From CAZJJK01 sp964546285 (GTDB lineage Bacteria > Spirochaetota > Spirochaetia > Treponematales > Breznakiellaceae): DNA of 26,953 bases. The notes below the pieces were generated by a model. It saw nothing but the letters and a program-made list of their open reading frames with translations, ran no database searches and was not told the DNA's origin. The position numbers and the translations under genes are program-made. This document shows, one piece after another, positions 1-8,729 of this stretch. Position 1 is the stretch's first letter. Each line of letters begins with the position of its first letter. The stretch is taken from assembly GCA_964546285.1 (NCBI GenBank), contig CAZJJK010000034.1, forward strand, positions 1 through 26,953. The letters are read 5' to 3'.

Positions 1-1273
1 TAGCTTTACCGATAGACCGCTCTATCGTCTTTGGTTCCACAAGCTTTACCTTAAGCGCTATACCCAGCTGGGATTTCATGACATTTTCTATCCGGTCACG
101 GACAATTTCCAAGCCACGGGTTTCATCGCTGAACAGGTCCTTTTTGACTTCTACCTGTAATTCAACTTCATCCAGATGGCTGGGCCCGCGATCCACTATA
201 ATAAGATATTGCGGATCCGTACCCTCAATTTCCATTAGCGCGTGCTCGATTTGGCTGGGGAAGACGTTAACGCCGCGAATGATAAGCATATCGTCCGTCC
301 TGCCAAAGAGGCGGTTCATCCGAACCGAGGTCCGACCGCAACTGCAGGGTTCACGGTACAGGAAGGTGATATCCCTAGTACGGTAGCGCAGCAGCGGCGT
401 CCCCTCTTTTACCAAGGTGGTAAAGACCAGTTCCCCCTTCTCGCCGGGAGGCAAGGGTTTGCCGCTCACAGGATCGATAATCTCGGGATAAAAAAGGTCA
501 TCGTTGACATGAAGGCCATCCTTACGTTCGCACTCAAAGGCGACGCCGGGACCGGTAATTTCGGTCAGGCCATATATATCATAAGCGTCTATGCCGAATT
601 TTACCTCTATCTCCTTACGCATATTGTCGCTCCAGGGTTCGGCGCCGAAACAGCCGGCCTTGAGCTTCATGGACTTGATATCATAACCGGTTTCCGCCGC
701 CTCCTCGGCCATAAAGAGGGCATAGGAAGGGGTGCAGGTCAGAATAGTGGAGCCAAAGCTCTTCATAACCATGAGCTGCTTCTGGGTGTTACCGGAAGAC
801 ATCGGTACAATATTCGCGCCCAAGCGCTTAGCGCCATAGTGAACGCCAAGGCCGCCGGTAAAAAGGCCGTAGCCGTAGCAGTTTTGGACAGTGTCGTTGC
901 GGGTAGCGCCGGCGCCCGCCAGGGTCCTGGCCATGGCTTCTTCCCACATCTCCACGTCATAGCGGGTGTAGGCATCCACGACCGGTACGCCGGTAGTACC
1001 TGAAGACATATGGATTTCCTCGATCTCCGATTGCGGGCAGGCTAAAAGGCCATAAGGGAAGGTTTCGCGGAGATCGTCCTTGGTGGTAAAGGGCAAAAGC
1101 GCGATATCGGCAAGACCGCGGATATCCTTTGGCTTAACGCCAACTGAGTCTAATTTAGCGCGATAAAATGGCACATCGGTATACAGCTTATCCACCAGGT
1201 TTTTTAACCTGGCGAACTGCAGCGCCGTTCGCGCGCCGTTCTCCATTGATTCGTATTCGGGATTAAAGATCAT
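1..1273 (-). CDS. paaK: Phenylacetate-CoA ligase family protein (AMP-forming), 3' end beyond window
   Basis: Aryl-acetate:CoA ligase of the adenylate-forming family, which interconverts arylacetate, ATP and CoA with arylacetyl-CoA, AMP and PPi. About 424 residues are visible. The phosphate-binding SSGTTG motif is near residues 90-95, followed by a YGLTE motif and FGRTDDMLIIRGVNVFPSQIE near the C-terminal hinge. The reading frame reaches the window edge inside the terminal SIGKA segment, so roughly 10-20 residues are missing. Two in-frame ATGs lie at 1279 and 1273. An AGGAGG at 1282-1287 sits 2 and 8 bases from them, so 1273 is preferred. It lies 72 bases downstream of a second paaK-like gene and is the last visible gene of the ior-paaK cluster. 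The pair may differ in substrate (phenyl-, hydroxyphenyl- or indole-acetate); that is inference. Confidence 0.93.
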   Translation of the reverse strand, partial: MIFNPEYESMENGARTALQFARLKNLVDKLYTDVPFYRAKLDSVGVKPKDIRGLADIALLPFTTKDDLRETFPYGLLACPQSEIEEIHMSSGTTGVPVVDAYTRYDVEMWEEAMARTLAGAGATRNDTVQNCYGYGLFTGGLGVHYGAKRLGANIVPMSSGNTQKQLMVMKSFGSTILTCTPSYALFMAEEAAETGYDIKSMKLKAGCFGAEPWSDNMRKEIEVKFGIDAYDIYGLTEITGPGVAFECERKDGLHVNDDLFYPEIIDPVSGKPLPPGEKGELVFTTLVKEGTPLLRYRTRDITFLYREPCSCGRTSVRMNRLFGRTDDMLIIRGVNVFPSQIEHALMEIEGTDPQYLIIVDRGPSHLDEVELQVEVKKDLFSDETRGLEIVRDRIENVMKSQLGIALKVKLVEPKTIERSIGKA

Positions 1274-1308
1274 CTCCATAGCCTCCTTTCAATACTTTTT
1301 TGGGCCGT

Positions 1309-1337
1309 CCAAAAAGCCCAGCCTTTACTTGGCTGTT
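1309..1337 (-). terminator. Hairpin with T-run between the two paaK genes
   Basis: On the minus strand CAGCC (1335-1331), a 7-base loop and GGCTG (1323-1319) form a 5-bp stem, followed three bases later by five Ts (1315-1311). It sits 8 bases after the stop of the upstream paaK. It is too weak to be a sure terminator; partial termination or an RNA-processing site would lower expression of the second paaK. Confidence 0.3.
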
Positions 1338-1345
1338 TGTCCGGG

Positions 1346-2659
1346 TCATAGATCCTTAGGCCGAGTATCCTGAACCCGTTTTGCCTTGCCCTCGCTTATT
1401 GGCAGACTACCGGCTTCATGGAGTTCTACCCTAGGATTGATGGATATAGACGCCTGCAGGGTTCTTCTTATCCGCTCGCGCAGTGCGTTAAGCGGCCGCG
1501 CGTCGTCCATAAAAATAGCCGGCCCTACTTCTGTCTTAACCGTCAGCTTGTCAAGAGCGCCTTCCTTTTCCACGACAATAAGATAGTTATTGCCCACTTC
1601 CTTGATCGCCATAATCACTTCCTCAATCTGGCTGGGGAAGACATTGACGCCATTGATAATCAACATGTCGTCAGTGCGGCCAAAGAGACGGCGGATACGC
1701 CGGTGGGTACGGCCGCAAGCGCAGGGCTCCGTGTAAAAAGCGGTAAGGTCCCTAGTGCGATAACGCAGGATGGGCGTAGCCTCGCGGCAAAGAATGGTTA
1801 AGACCAATTCCCCTCTTTCGCCGTCTGGCAGGGGTTCCAGACTGTCGGGATCGACGATCTCCGCGATATACGAATCCTCCCAAAGGTGCATACCATCTTT
1901 AGCCTGACACTCAAAAGCCACGCTGGGTCCGTTCATCTCAGACAGGCCGTAGGAATTGTACACATCGATATTCAATAAACCCTCAATCCGTTTCCGCGTA
2001 TCCTCGGAATAGGGTTCGGCGCCGGCGAAGGCCTTCCGCAGTGAAAGCGTACCGCGATCAACCCCCTCCTCCTCCATTTTTGTCTGGACATGAAGCAAAA
2101 AGCTGGGCGTTGAATGGACCACCGTGGTCCCAAAATCCCGCATAAGACGAAACTGCCGGGCGGTATTCCCGGCGCCGGAGGGAATTACCATCATGCCAAC
2201 TTCCTCGGCGCCATAATGAAGGCCCAAACCGCCGGTAAAAAGACCATAAGTGATCATGTTTTGGAATACATCGTCACGCGTACAACCGGTTCCATATATA
2301 CATCGGGCCATATTAGACGACCACTTGGCTAAATCTTTTTTGGAGAAGTATATAGTTGTTGGGATTCCCGTGGTTCCACTGGAGGCGTGAAGCCGGACCA
2401 CATCAGCTTTGGGTATAGCCAGCATTCCGTAGGGGAAGGCGTCGCGTAGATCTTTTTTGGTGGTAAAGGGTATCTTGCGGATATCGGCCAGGCAGCGAAA
2501 ATCATCAGCGCCTGTGATACCGGCTTGGTTTAGGCGCGCTTGGTAATATGGGGTTTTCAGCGCCCGCTCAACCGCGTTTTTTAAGCCAACGAGCTGCGCC
2601 GCCTCTATTTCCTCCCGAGGCAGCGTTTCTATCCCCTTGTCCCAATACTGAAAATTCAT
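1346..2659 (-). CDS. paaK: Phenylacetate-CoA ligase family protein (second copy)
   Basis: Full-length 437-residue member of the AMP-forming arylacetate-CoA ligase family, which is the usual size. Visible features are SSGTTG at residues 93-98, YGLSEMNGPSVAFEC in the middle (substrate/adenylate region), CxCGRTHRRIRRLFGRTDDM, the hinge segment NGVNVFPSQIE, and a C-terminal EGKAKRV with the conserved lysine. The start ATG at 2659 has a strong GGGGAGAGG just upstream. It lies 59 bases downstream of iorB and 72 bases upstream of a paralogue. In this context it probably runs toward acid and ATP formation from arylacetyl-CoA made by IorAB, as proposed for indolepyruvate oxidoreductase gene clusters. 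The direction is inference; catabolic phenylacetate activation is the alternative, but no paaABCDE-type genes are seen. Confidence 0.95.
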   Translation of the reverse strand: MNFQYWDKGIETLPREEIEAAQLVGLKNAVERALKTPYYQARLNQAGITGADDFRCLADIRKIPFTTKKDLRDAFPYGMLAIPKADVVRLHASSGTTGIPTTIYFSKKDLAKWSSNMARCIYGTGCTRDDVFQNMITYGLFTGGLGLHYGAEEVGMMVIPSGAGNTARQFRLMRDFGTTVVHSTPSFLLHVQTKMEEEGVDRGTLSLRKAFAGAEPYSEDTRKRIEGLLNIDVYNSYGLSEMNGPSVAFECQAKDGMHLWEDSYIAEIVDPDSLEPLPDGERGELVLTILCREATPILRYRTRDLTAFYTEPCACGRTHRRIRRLFGRTDDMLIINGVNVFPSQIEEVIMAIKEVGNNYLIVVEKEGALDKLTVKTEVGPAIFMDDARPLNALRERIRRTLQASISINPRVELHEAGSLPISEGKAKRVQDTRPKDL

Positions 2660-2718
2660 GCGTCCTCTCCCCTAACGGCGCCGAACACGCCACTTTTATT
2701 TTTTCCGTTCTTTTAAGC

Positions 2719-3297
2719 TCATCGCGACTCGGCCGCGGCGCGCCCCAAACGAAAGGCTTTTTTATTAGCTTCTATCACACCCGGCTCCTTCTCCGCGAAC
2801 AATTCGCAGATAGTGCCTTCCACAAGTCCGACATCGACGGGCAGGAAGGGAGAGGCGGCTCCGACCATCACCATATTAACGGCCTTAGCCAGACCAGCCT
2901 CCTTAGCCAGCGTATCGGCTTGCACTATCCTGGCATTAGGGAAGGCCCGGATACTCGCGTATATAGTTTCTATATCCGGATAATCCGGAATGTTATTGAA
3001 CGCTTCAGCCGCGGTCACTAGAACGGCTGCTGGAGCGAGCCAAGCCGCGTACCGCAGGCTTTCCAGGGGTTCCATCGATATTATAAGATCCGCTCCCCCC
3101 CGAGGCACAAGGTCTCCCGCTATCGGCCCGTCCGCCAAACGGAGATGAGCGAGAACGGCGCCGCCGCGTTGAGCCATACCGTGGACCTCGGACTGGCGGA
3201 CGGTAAGTCCGGCGCTAACAGCCGCGCGGGCTATAATAGCGGCCACGGATAGGACGCCTTGGCCGCCAACGCCGCAAAGGATAAGGTCGCGCTTCAT
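2719..3297 (-). CDS. iorB: Indolepyruvate ferredoxin oxidoreductase, beta subunit
   Basis: Gamma-domain subunit of a 2-oxoacid:ferredoxin oxidoreductase, 192 residues, normal for IorB. The N-terminus carries GVGGQGVLSVAAIIA and then SEVHGMAQRGGAVLAHLRL, both typical of the pyruvate/ketoisovalerate oxidoreductase gamma domain that holds CoA. With IorA it would oxidatively decarboxylate aryl-pyruvates from aromatic amino acid transamination to aryl-acetyl-CoA, reducing ferredoxin. The start ATG at 3297 overlaps the iorA stop by four bases (ATGA), indicating translational coupling and equal subunit supply. It is followed by paaK after 59 bases. Recognition is strong from the motifs and from the partner. 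Confidence 0.95.
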   Translation of the reverse strand: MKRDLILCGVGGQGVLSVAAIIARAAVSAGLTVRQSEVHGMAQRGGAVLAHLRLADGPIAGDLVPRGGADLIISMEPLESLRYAAWLAPAAVLVTAAEAFNNIPDYPDIETIYASIRAFPNARIVQADTLAKEAGLAKAVNMVMVGAASPFLPVDVGLVEGTICELFAEKEPGVIEANKKAFRLGRAAAESR

Positions 3298-4982
3298 CTG
3301 GCCCCTCCTTTATCATCAGCCATATTTTCCCCTATTTGGTCCTCGCAGGCCGCCCGCCCGCGCGCTTTGGCGGCCGCCAGTTTTCGCCGTTTTTTAAACG
3401 CTTCCAGGCACTCGCGGCGGAAAATAAGCACTGAGAGCCCCCGGTATTCCAGTTCACGTTTTAGCGCGGCGATATTTGCCGCCAAATTAGGTTTTTTCGC
3501 TTCCAGCACCAGTAAGTGTTCGCTCTTCACCCCTAAACCAAGAAGCAGAGGATGTAATTCATCGGAAGACAGCATGGTATCCTGACAGCCGGTCATAGCC
3601 ACGATTGAATTGTCCAATATAGCTAAGGTCATCGGCGTATCGGCGGCGATAGCGTCAATCAAGGGTGTTATGCCCGAATGGAGAAAGGTGGAGTCGCCGA
3701 TAACGCCGATGGCGTAGCGAATACCGGCGTCGGCGGCGCCCTTGGCCATAGCGACAGAAGCGCCCATGCACACGATGGTTTCAGGGACAGCGTACGGCGG
3801 TAAAGCGCCCAGGGCATAACAGCCTATATCGGACGTTACGGCTACGCTTTCCAGTCCCGCGATCGCCTGTTTGATAGTTTCATAGCTATCCGCGTGAGGA
3901 CAGCCCACGCAGAGCTGAGGCGGACGATTAGGCAAAGTCGGCACCGCGACAAGCGCCGAAGGCCGCTCAGTCAAACCGAGAGCTTTACGGACTGAATCAG
4001 GATCCAGCTCACCCGTGCGCGGCAACTTGCCGTCCAGCTTACCTGAAACCGTCAGCGGCTGCGGCAGAATACCGCGAAGCTTTGCCTCTATCAGCGGCAT
4101 CCCCTCCTCTATCACCAACACCCGCTCGGCTTTGGCGCAGAGCGCGCGGAGCTTAGCCACTGGCAGGGGATAGGCTCCTATATGGAGTCGGTTCGGCGCT
4201 TTACCAGCGCGCGAAGCGCTAAGATCGGCTAGGTTCTCTTCATAATAATTACCGCCCAGTCCGGAAGTTATTACAACAAAGGACGGATCGCTCCCATCAA
4301 TTTCCAATTTGTTGGCCGGATGGTCGGCCGCCCAAGCCTCAAGCTCCGTCTGTTTATCTATAAGAGTTTGATACCGTTTACGCGCATAGGCGGGGAGCAA
4401 CATCCATTCACGCTTATCGGCCGCTTTGGCCAAGGGGTTCTGGTCTCGCGGCGAACGCGTTGAAACGCCGGCGCGGGCATGGGATAGACGAGTTGTCAAG
4501 CGCAATAAGACCGGTACGGCTAAACGTTCCGATAGATCAAAGGCTTCCCGCGTCATATCGTACGCTTCTTGCTGGCTTCGCGGTTCTAAACAAGGAAGCA
4601 AGGCGAAAGCGGCGTAATACCGAGAATCCTGCTCGTTCTGCGAACTATGCATGCCGGGATCATCAGCGACCGCGATTACTAGACCGCCCTTTATGCCCAG
4701 CAGAGCGCCATTCATAAAGGGGTCCGCGGCGACATTAAGACCGACATGTTTCATGGTCACGATAGACCGCCGCCCAGCGAAAGAAACGCCGAGGGCCGCC
4801 TCCATGGCGGTCTTCTCATTGGCGCACCAAGTAGCCAGGGGACCGCCGCTTTCATGCTCGGCGATCAGACGTTCCATAATTTCTGTTGAAGGCGTGCCGG
4901 GATAGCCGTACGCGGCGGACAATCCGGCATGGAGGGCGCCGAGGGCTACGGCCTCGTCGCCTAACAAGGCTAGTTCACGCAT
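3294..4982 (-). CDS. iorA: Indolepyruvate ferredoxin oxidoreductase, alpha subunit, lacking the C-terminal ferredoxin domain
   Basis: Thiamine-diphosphate subunit of indolepyruvate:ferredoxin oxidoreductase, 562 residues. YGYPGTPSTEI (residues 25-35) marks the pyrimidine-binding domain. RPPQLCVGCPH (353-363) and SDIGCYALG (384-392) open the TPP domain. GDSTFLHSG (429-437) with DNS (457-459) is the TPP/Mg motif. Family members normally end in a domain with two CxxCxxCxxxCP [4Fe-4S] sets. Here the protein ends about 40 residues after the RREC segment with only Cys524 and Cys546, so those clusters are absent. The usual AMTGHQ is AMTGCQ. The start matches the family N-terminus. No Shine-Dalgarno is seen, and a promoter-like pair lies directly upstream. 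iorB overlaps by four bases. Confidence 0.95.
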   Translation of the reverse strand: MRELALLGDEAVALGALHAGLSAAYGYPGTPSTEIMERLIAEHESGGPLATWCANEKTAMEAALGVSFAGRRSIVTMKHVGLNVAADPFMNGALLGIKGGLVIAVADDPGMHSSQNEQDSRYYAAFALLPCLEPRSQQEAYDMTREAFDLSERLAVPVLLRLTTRLSHARAGVSTRSPRDQNPLAKAADKREWMLLPAYARKRYQTLIDKQTELEAWAADHPANKLEIDGSDPSFVVITSGLGGNYYEENLADLSASRAGKAPNRLHIGAYPLPVAKLRALCAKAERVLVIEEGMPLIEAKLRGILPQPLTVSGKLDGKLPRTGELDPDSVRKALGLTERPSALVAVPTLPNRPPQLCVGCPHADSYETIKQAIAGLESVAVTSDIGCYALGALPPYAVPETIVCMGASVAMAKGAADAGIRYAIGVIGDSTFLHSGITPLIDAIAADTPMTLAILDNSIVAMTGCQDTMLSSDELHPLLLGLGVKSEHLLVLEAKKPNLAANIAALKRELEYRGLSVLIFRRECLEAFKKRRKLAAAKARGRAACEDQIGENMADDKGGAR

Positions 4983-4988
4983 GCGTTC

Positions 4989-5017
4989 ACTTTACCGGCC
5001 TTGAGAGCGCTTGTCGA
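4989..5017 (-). promoter_or_regulatory. Candidate iorA promoter giving a leaderless mRNA
   Basis: On the minus strand TCGACA (5017-5012), a 17-base spacer and TAAAGT (4994-4989) resemble a sigma-70 promoter (5/6 and 4/6 matches). The iorA ATG begins 7 bases after the -10 box, where transcription would normally start, and no ribosome-binding site is present. Found by eye only. Confidence 0.35.
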
Positions 5018-5051
5018 GTCTATCGTTTCGGAAAAAAAGCGCTTGAAGGGT

Positions 5052-5068
5052 AAAAAGGGCCTTCCCTT
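5052..5068 (-). terminator. Possible weak terminator upstream of iorA
   Basis: On the minus strand AAGGG, loop AAGG, CCCTT form a 5-bp stem running into five Ts. It lies about 200 bases after the AI-2E gene stop and 70 bases before iorA, so it could end the TPR/AI-2E transcript. The stem is short. The rest of the 285-base gap (4983-5267) shows no gene I can support. Confidence 0.3.
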
Positions 5069-5267
5069 AGCCTACCCGGCTAATAAACAGAGGAGGCCGC
5101 GGCAAGCTCCATTCTTCCAATATCGGTCTGGCTTTACAGAATCATGATCGCGCCTTTTAATCGCTTAAGCCTATCCCTGCCCCCTGCCATAATAACGCTA
5201 TACGCCTTTTTGTTCGCGCCGGACAAAGGCCCATTAGCGGATATATCGGGAGAAGGCTACGGCGTTC

Positions 5268-6350
5268 TTAAGACCCATCCTCTATTTTGTGCTCAAGCAA
5301 GAACAAGTCAAGGACAGTCAAGAAAAAGATAACGACCATGGGCCCAAGTATCAGCCCATTTAGACCAAACACCTGTATGCCGCCCAGGATGGCGAAAAAT
5401 ATAATCAAGGGATGAAGCTGGATGCGGTCGCGGAGAAAGAAAGGCCGTAGGAAATTATCCGTCAGGGAAATAAATATGCCAGATAACGCGAGAAACAGTA
5501 AACCGCCTCCAATATCGCCGCTAATTATGCGAGCGACTCCCAGAGGTAGCCATATAGTAGCGGCGCCGAACATGGGTATAAACGAACAGAACATTAAAAG
5601 CATCGCGAAAACCAGCGCCCCCGGCACTTTAAAGACGATAAATAGAAGGTAGGCTATTATGCCTTGGACAAAGGCTACTAAAATATAACCAAGAAAGAGA
5701 TTGCGGGTGATATCACGAAACTTTTGAACCAGTTTGCTGATATAATCCGTACGGATTGGCAAAGACCTAACCACCAGCTTTAAGAGATAAGGCCCATCCA
5801 TGAAGAAAAAAAACAAGGTAAAAACCATAAAGGCTAAACTAATGAGAAAGCTTCCGATATTGCGGATCAGCATGGTGCTGTAATGGACAGCGGTGTTCGC
5901 GCCCTTTGACAAAAAGGCGATAATTTCACGCTTAATGTCAAGCGCGGCAAGATCGATTACGCCACCAGACATATCTTTTAGAGCGGCCGTGAATTCCGGA
6001 AACCGATCAAACCCAAGGGTGGGATTCTCATTGATATAATCGATAATAAACCGAACCAGTATCGTAATCTGTTTGCCCAGTTGCAAGCCGACCAAGCTGA
6101 GGGGAACGACGATTATCACGACCGCTAAAACGGAAAAGGCGGCCGCGATTAGGTTGCGCCAGACTATACTGAAGTGTTTTCTTCCATCCAAACGCGCGAC
6201 AGCACGGGAGTGAAGAGGATTGAAGAGGACATAAATTAGGATAGACCACAGGAGTACCGTAAAGAAAGGCGCGAAAATTTGACAAACAGCGAAAAATAAT
6301 AAGATCAAAAGACCAGCGAATACCCAGGTCTGAATTTGCTTGTTAGTCAT
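5268..6350 (-). CDS. AI-2E family transporter (PerM/YdiK-like)
   Basis: Integral membrane protein of 360 residues in the AI-2E exporter superfamily (PF01594), within the normal 340-380 range. Hydrophobic segments include the N-terminal VFAGLLILLFFAVCQIFAPF, a second near residues 65-85, a pair around 155-180 and a C-terminal cluster with GALVFAMLLMFCSFIPMFGA and LNGLILGPMVVIFF. FIPMFGA and LGGIQVFGLNGLILGP are hallmark family stretches. Members are linked to autoinducer-2 export, sodium/proton exchange or unknown permease roles, so the substrate is not assignable. The start at 6350 has GGGAG upstream. It follows the TPR gene by 21 bases, so it is probably cotranscribed with the two TPR genes. 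Confidence 0.9.
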   Translation of the reverse strand: MTNKQIQTWVFAGLLILLFFAVCQIFAPFFTVLLWSILIYVLFNPLHSRAVARLDGRKHFSIVWRNLIAAAFSVLAVVIIVVPLSLVGLQLGKQITILVRFIIDYINENPTLGFDRFPEFTAALKDMSGGVIDLAALDIKREIIAFLSKGANTAVHYSTMLIRNIGSFLISLAFMVFTLFFFFMDGPYLLKLVVRSLPIRTDYISKLVQKFRDITRNLFLGYILVAFVQGIIAYLLFIVFKVPGALVFAMLLMFCSFIPMFGAATIWLPLGVARIISGDIGGGLLFLALSGIFISLTDNFLRPFFLRDRIQLHPLIIFFAILGGIQVFGLNGLILGPMVVIFFLTVLDLFLLEHKIEDGS

Positions 6351-6371
6351 AGTCTCCCTGTTATGGCTTTA

Positions 6372-8729
6372 TTATAAACCGGCTAAGAGCCTCTCAGCCT
6401 CCGCCCGCCTGTCGTAATCGCTCTTTTTTTCAAGCAGTTCGGTTAAACGAGCCTTAGCGGCCGCCGACTCGCCCAGGCCAACATAGGTTTTCCCTAATTC
6501 GAATATAGCGTCCCAGTGTTTCGCGTCAAGCTTAAGTATATCCAAATACGCGTCACGAGCCTGCGGCAGACGCCCTGAGCTAACGTACGATCGGGCTAAA
6601 TTAAGACGAACCGTCAGATTTTTGGGATCTATAGATAAAGCCCGCTCATAATGCTCCACGCTTTTCCCCCAGTCTTCTTGCTTCGCGTAGACGGCGCCAA
6701 GATTATTGTTGACCTCAAAACCTTTGGGTTCTATCAATTCCGCCTGAAGTAAATACTCTAAGGCAAGATCCACAAAGCCGCCTATAAGATAAAGATTGCC
6801 TAAATTAGTACGAGGCTTAGCGTAACTTTTATCTAGCTCCGCGGCTTTAGCGTAGGCCACAATAGCCCCGTCTATATCCTCAGCCGCCTCCAGCGCCAGT
6901 CCTAAGGTGTATTGATACACCGCGTTATTGGGAACCGAAGCGACAGCCTTGCGGGCGTAATTTAGGGCTTCCGAAGTTTTCCCCAACTGAATTTTTACCG
7001 CCGCCATATTATAATTAGTCTGATCATCGTTCGGGGCGGCGGCTAAGGCTTTCAGAAAGGCTGATTCAGCTTCGGCGTACCGGCCCAAGGCGCTATAAGC
7101 CGCCCCTAATTCCCGCAGGGAAGCGATATCGCCGCTGGCGAATTTCAAGGCTGAGCTAAAAGCGTCAACGGCGCCCTGATTATCACCCTTAGCCGCCAGT
7201 ATACGGCCAATCTCGCGATGGGCGACAGCGTAATCAGGCTTTACGGCGATAGCCTTGCGGTAAGCGGCTAGAGCCTCATCGGCTTTGCCAAGCACCCTCA
7301 GCGTTCCGCCTAGATTGTACCAAGCCGCCTCATAATCCGGCTTTAATTCGGTCGCGGTTTGAAAGGCGCTTCTGGCGTCAGCGAATTTGCGTAAGTTAAA
7401 ATAAGAGCGCCCTAGCTCAAAGCTATATCGAAAATCCTTAGGATTTAAGCGAAACGCCTCTTTGAACTCGGTTATGGCGTTGTCCCATTGTTTCAGGTCA
7501 GCGTTGATCTTGCCAAGGGTATAATGCGGCGAGGCTAAGGCTGGATCGGTCTTCATAGCTTCTCGGGCAAGCCGTATCGCTTCCTTTAGCGCTTCCTGCC
7601 CCGCTTGGCTATCCGGGGCCTTCGCGTAGGCTTCATAGTACGAATCCGCTATTTCCGCTAACTTTTGCGCCAAAAACGCTTTTTCGTTTTCTGGCGTTCG
7701 CTGGATAGCTTCATCGAATAAGGCTTTAGCTCTTTCGTAATCGCCCTTGGCCAAGGTAGTCTTACCCTGGGTGATTAGGTCGTTTACGGTCCTCAATTTT
7801 TCCTGAAGCTCTTTAGTCTTTTTAGCCAGTGCCTCGGCTTCGGCTTTAGCTCTGGCCGCTTCGGCTTCAGCCGCCGCTCGGCGCGCAGCCTCCAGCTCGG
7901 CTTGTCTAGCCGCCTCCGCTTCTTCCGCCGCCCGGCGAGCGGCTTCAACTTCCGCGCGGCGAGCGGCTTCGGCCTCAGCCCGAGCGGCGGCCTGCGCTTC
8001 GGCGAGCAAAGCCGCCTCTTTCGCTTTCGCCGCTTCCTGACGCGCTTTCGCGGCATCCAGCTCGGCTTGAGCGCGGACAGCCTCCGCCTCAGCCGCGGCC
8101 TTAGCCCGACGAAGTTCAGCTTCAGCGGCGGCGGCCGTTTTCTGTTCCGGCGTTAACTCAAGCGGCACGCTGGGAACGACCGGCTCCGGCACCGGCTCCG
8201 CGCCGTCGGCTTTTTGCCGTAGAGCTTCGGAAAGGCGGCGCCACAGTTCCGGATCATCTTCACCAGCGAGGACGCGGTCTAACAATTCGCGAGCCCAGGC
8301 GTACTCATCGCCCTCAAAATAAGCGCCTAAAAGCGATAGCAAGGAAGCGGGCAGGCCCCCGGATTTAAGCTTAAGAGCGGAAGCTAAGAGTTTCCACGCT
8401 GCCTCATCGCCTGAATTCTTGATTAATAGTTCTTCCAAAAGGTCCAACGCCCGCTGATACTCACCAGCCTCAATATACTGCCGGGCAAGTTCCCTAACAT
8501 TCGCGCGGCGGGAGGCGTTAACTAAGCTTACCCCCCCCCAAATGCCAGTGCCGAGAACGATAAGAGCCGCGCCAGCGATAAGCGCTATCAGCCAGGTAGG
8601 AGGACGCCGAGACGGCGGCGGACTAGACTGAGCGGCGTCGCTGGAAGACAAAGTTTGTGAAGGCGTTACAGACGCCGCCGCCACGCTTGGCTTGGACGCT
8701 GGTATTTTACTCAAGGACAAACTCCCCAT
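6372..8729 (-). CDS. Membrane-anchored TPR protein with long Ala/Glu/Arg helix
   Basis: About 785 residues from the ATG at 8729. A Ser/Pro-rich N-terminus is followed by one transmembrane helix (about 45-65, WLIALIAGAALIVLGTGIW), short helical repeats (75-170), a highly charged Ala/Glu/Arg/Lys helix or coiled coil (about 195-313), and then a run of roughly 12-14 TPR units to the end. Several TPRs are near-consensus, such as YNLGGTLRVLGKADEALAAY. The frame is also open to an ATG at 8810, but that start would add a basic stretch overlapping the upstream gene by more than 100 bases. A TTG at 8714 after GGGGAG is another option. The protein probably scaffolds a complex at the membrane, with the TPR array held away by the stiff helix. 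The specific function is unknown. Confidence 0.88.
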   Translation of the reverse strand: MGSLSLSKIPASKPSVAAASVTPSQTLSSSDAAQSSPPPSRRPPTWLIALIAGAALIVLGTGIWGGVSLVNASRRANVRELARQYIEAGEYQRALDLLEELLIKNSGDEAAWKLLASALKLKSGGLPASLLSLLGAYFEGDEYAWARELLDRVLAGEDDPELWRRLSEALRQKADGAEPVPEPVVPSVPLELTPEQKTAAAAEAELRRAKAAAEAEAVRAQAELDAAKARQEAAKAKEAALLAEAQAAARAEAEAARRAEVEAARRAAEEAEAARQAELEAARRAAAEAEAARAKAEAEALAKKTKELQEKLRTVNDLITQGKTTLAKGDYERAKALFDEAIQRTPENEKAFLAQKLAEIADSYYEAYAKAPDSQAGQEALKEAIRLAREAMKTDPALASPHYTLGKINADLKQWDNAITEFKEAFRLNPKDFRYSFELGRSYFNLRKFADARSAFQTATELKPDYEAAWYNLGGTLRVLGKADEALAAYRKAIAVKPDYAVAHREIGRILAAKGDNQGAVDAFSSALKFASGDIASLRELGAAYSALGRYAEAESAFLKALAAAPNDDQTNYNMAAVKIQLGKTSEALNYARKAVASVPNNAVYQYTLGLALEAAEDIDGAIVAYAKAAELDKSYAKPRTNLGNLYLIGGFVDLALEYLLQAELIEPKGFEVNNNLGAVYAKQEDWGKSVEHYERALSIDPKNLTVRLNLARSYVSSGRLPQARDAYLDILKLDAKHWDAIFELGKTYVGLGESAAAKARLTELLEKKSDYDRRAEAERLLAGL

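Noticed and set aside
242..1003. 253-codon plus-strand open frame
   Set aside because: It lies fully opposite the well-supported paaK gene, lacks a ribosome site and shows no recognisable domain; it is a codon-bias shadow.
5144..5332. 62-codon plus-strand frame
   Set aside because: It runs into the AI-2E gene on the other strand and has no ribosome site or domain.
7793..8156. Arg/Lys-rich minus-strand frame and Phe/Arg-rich plus-strand frame
   Set aside because: Both are shadows of the Ala/Glu/Arg repeat region of the TPR protein.
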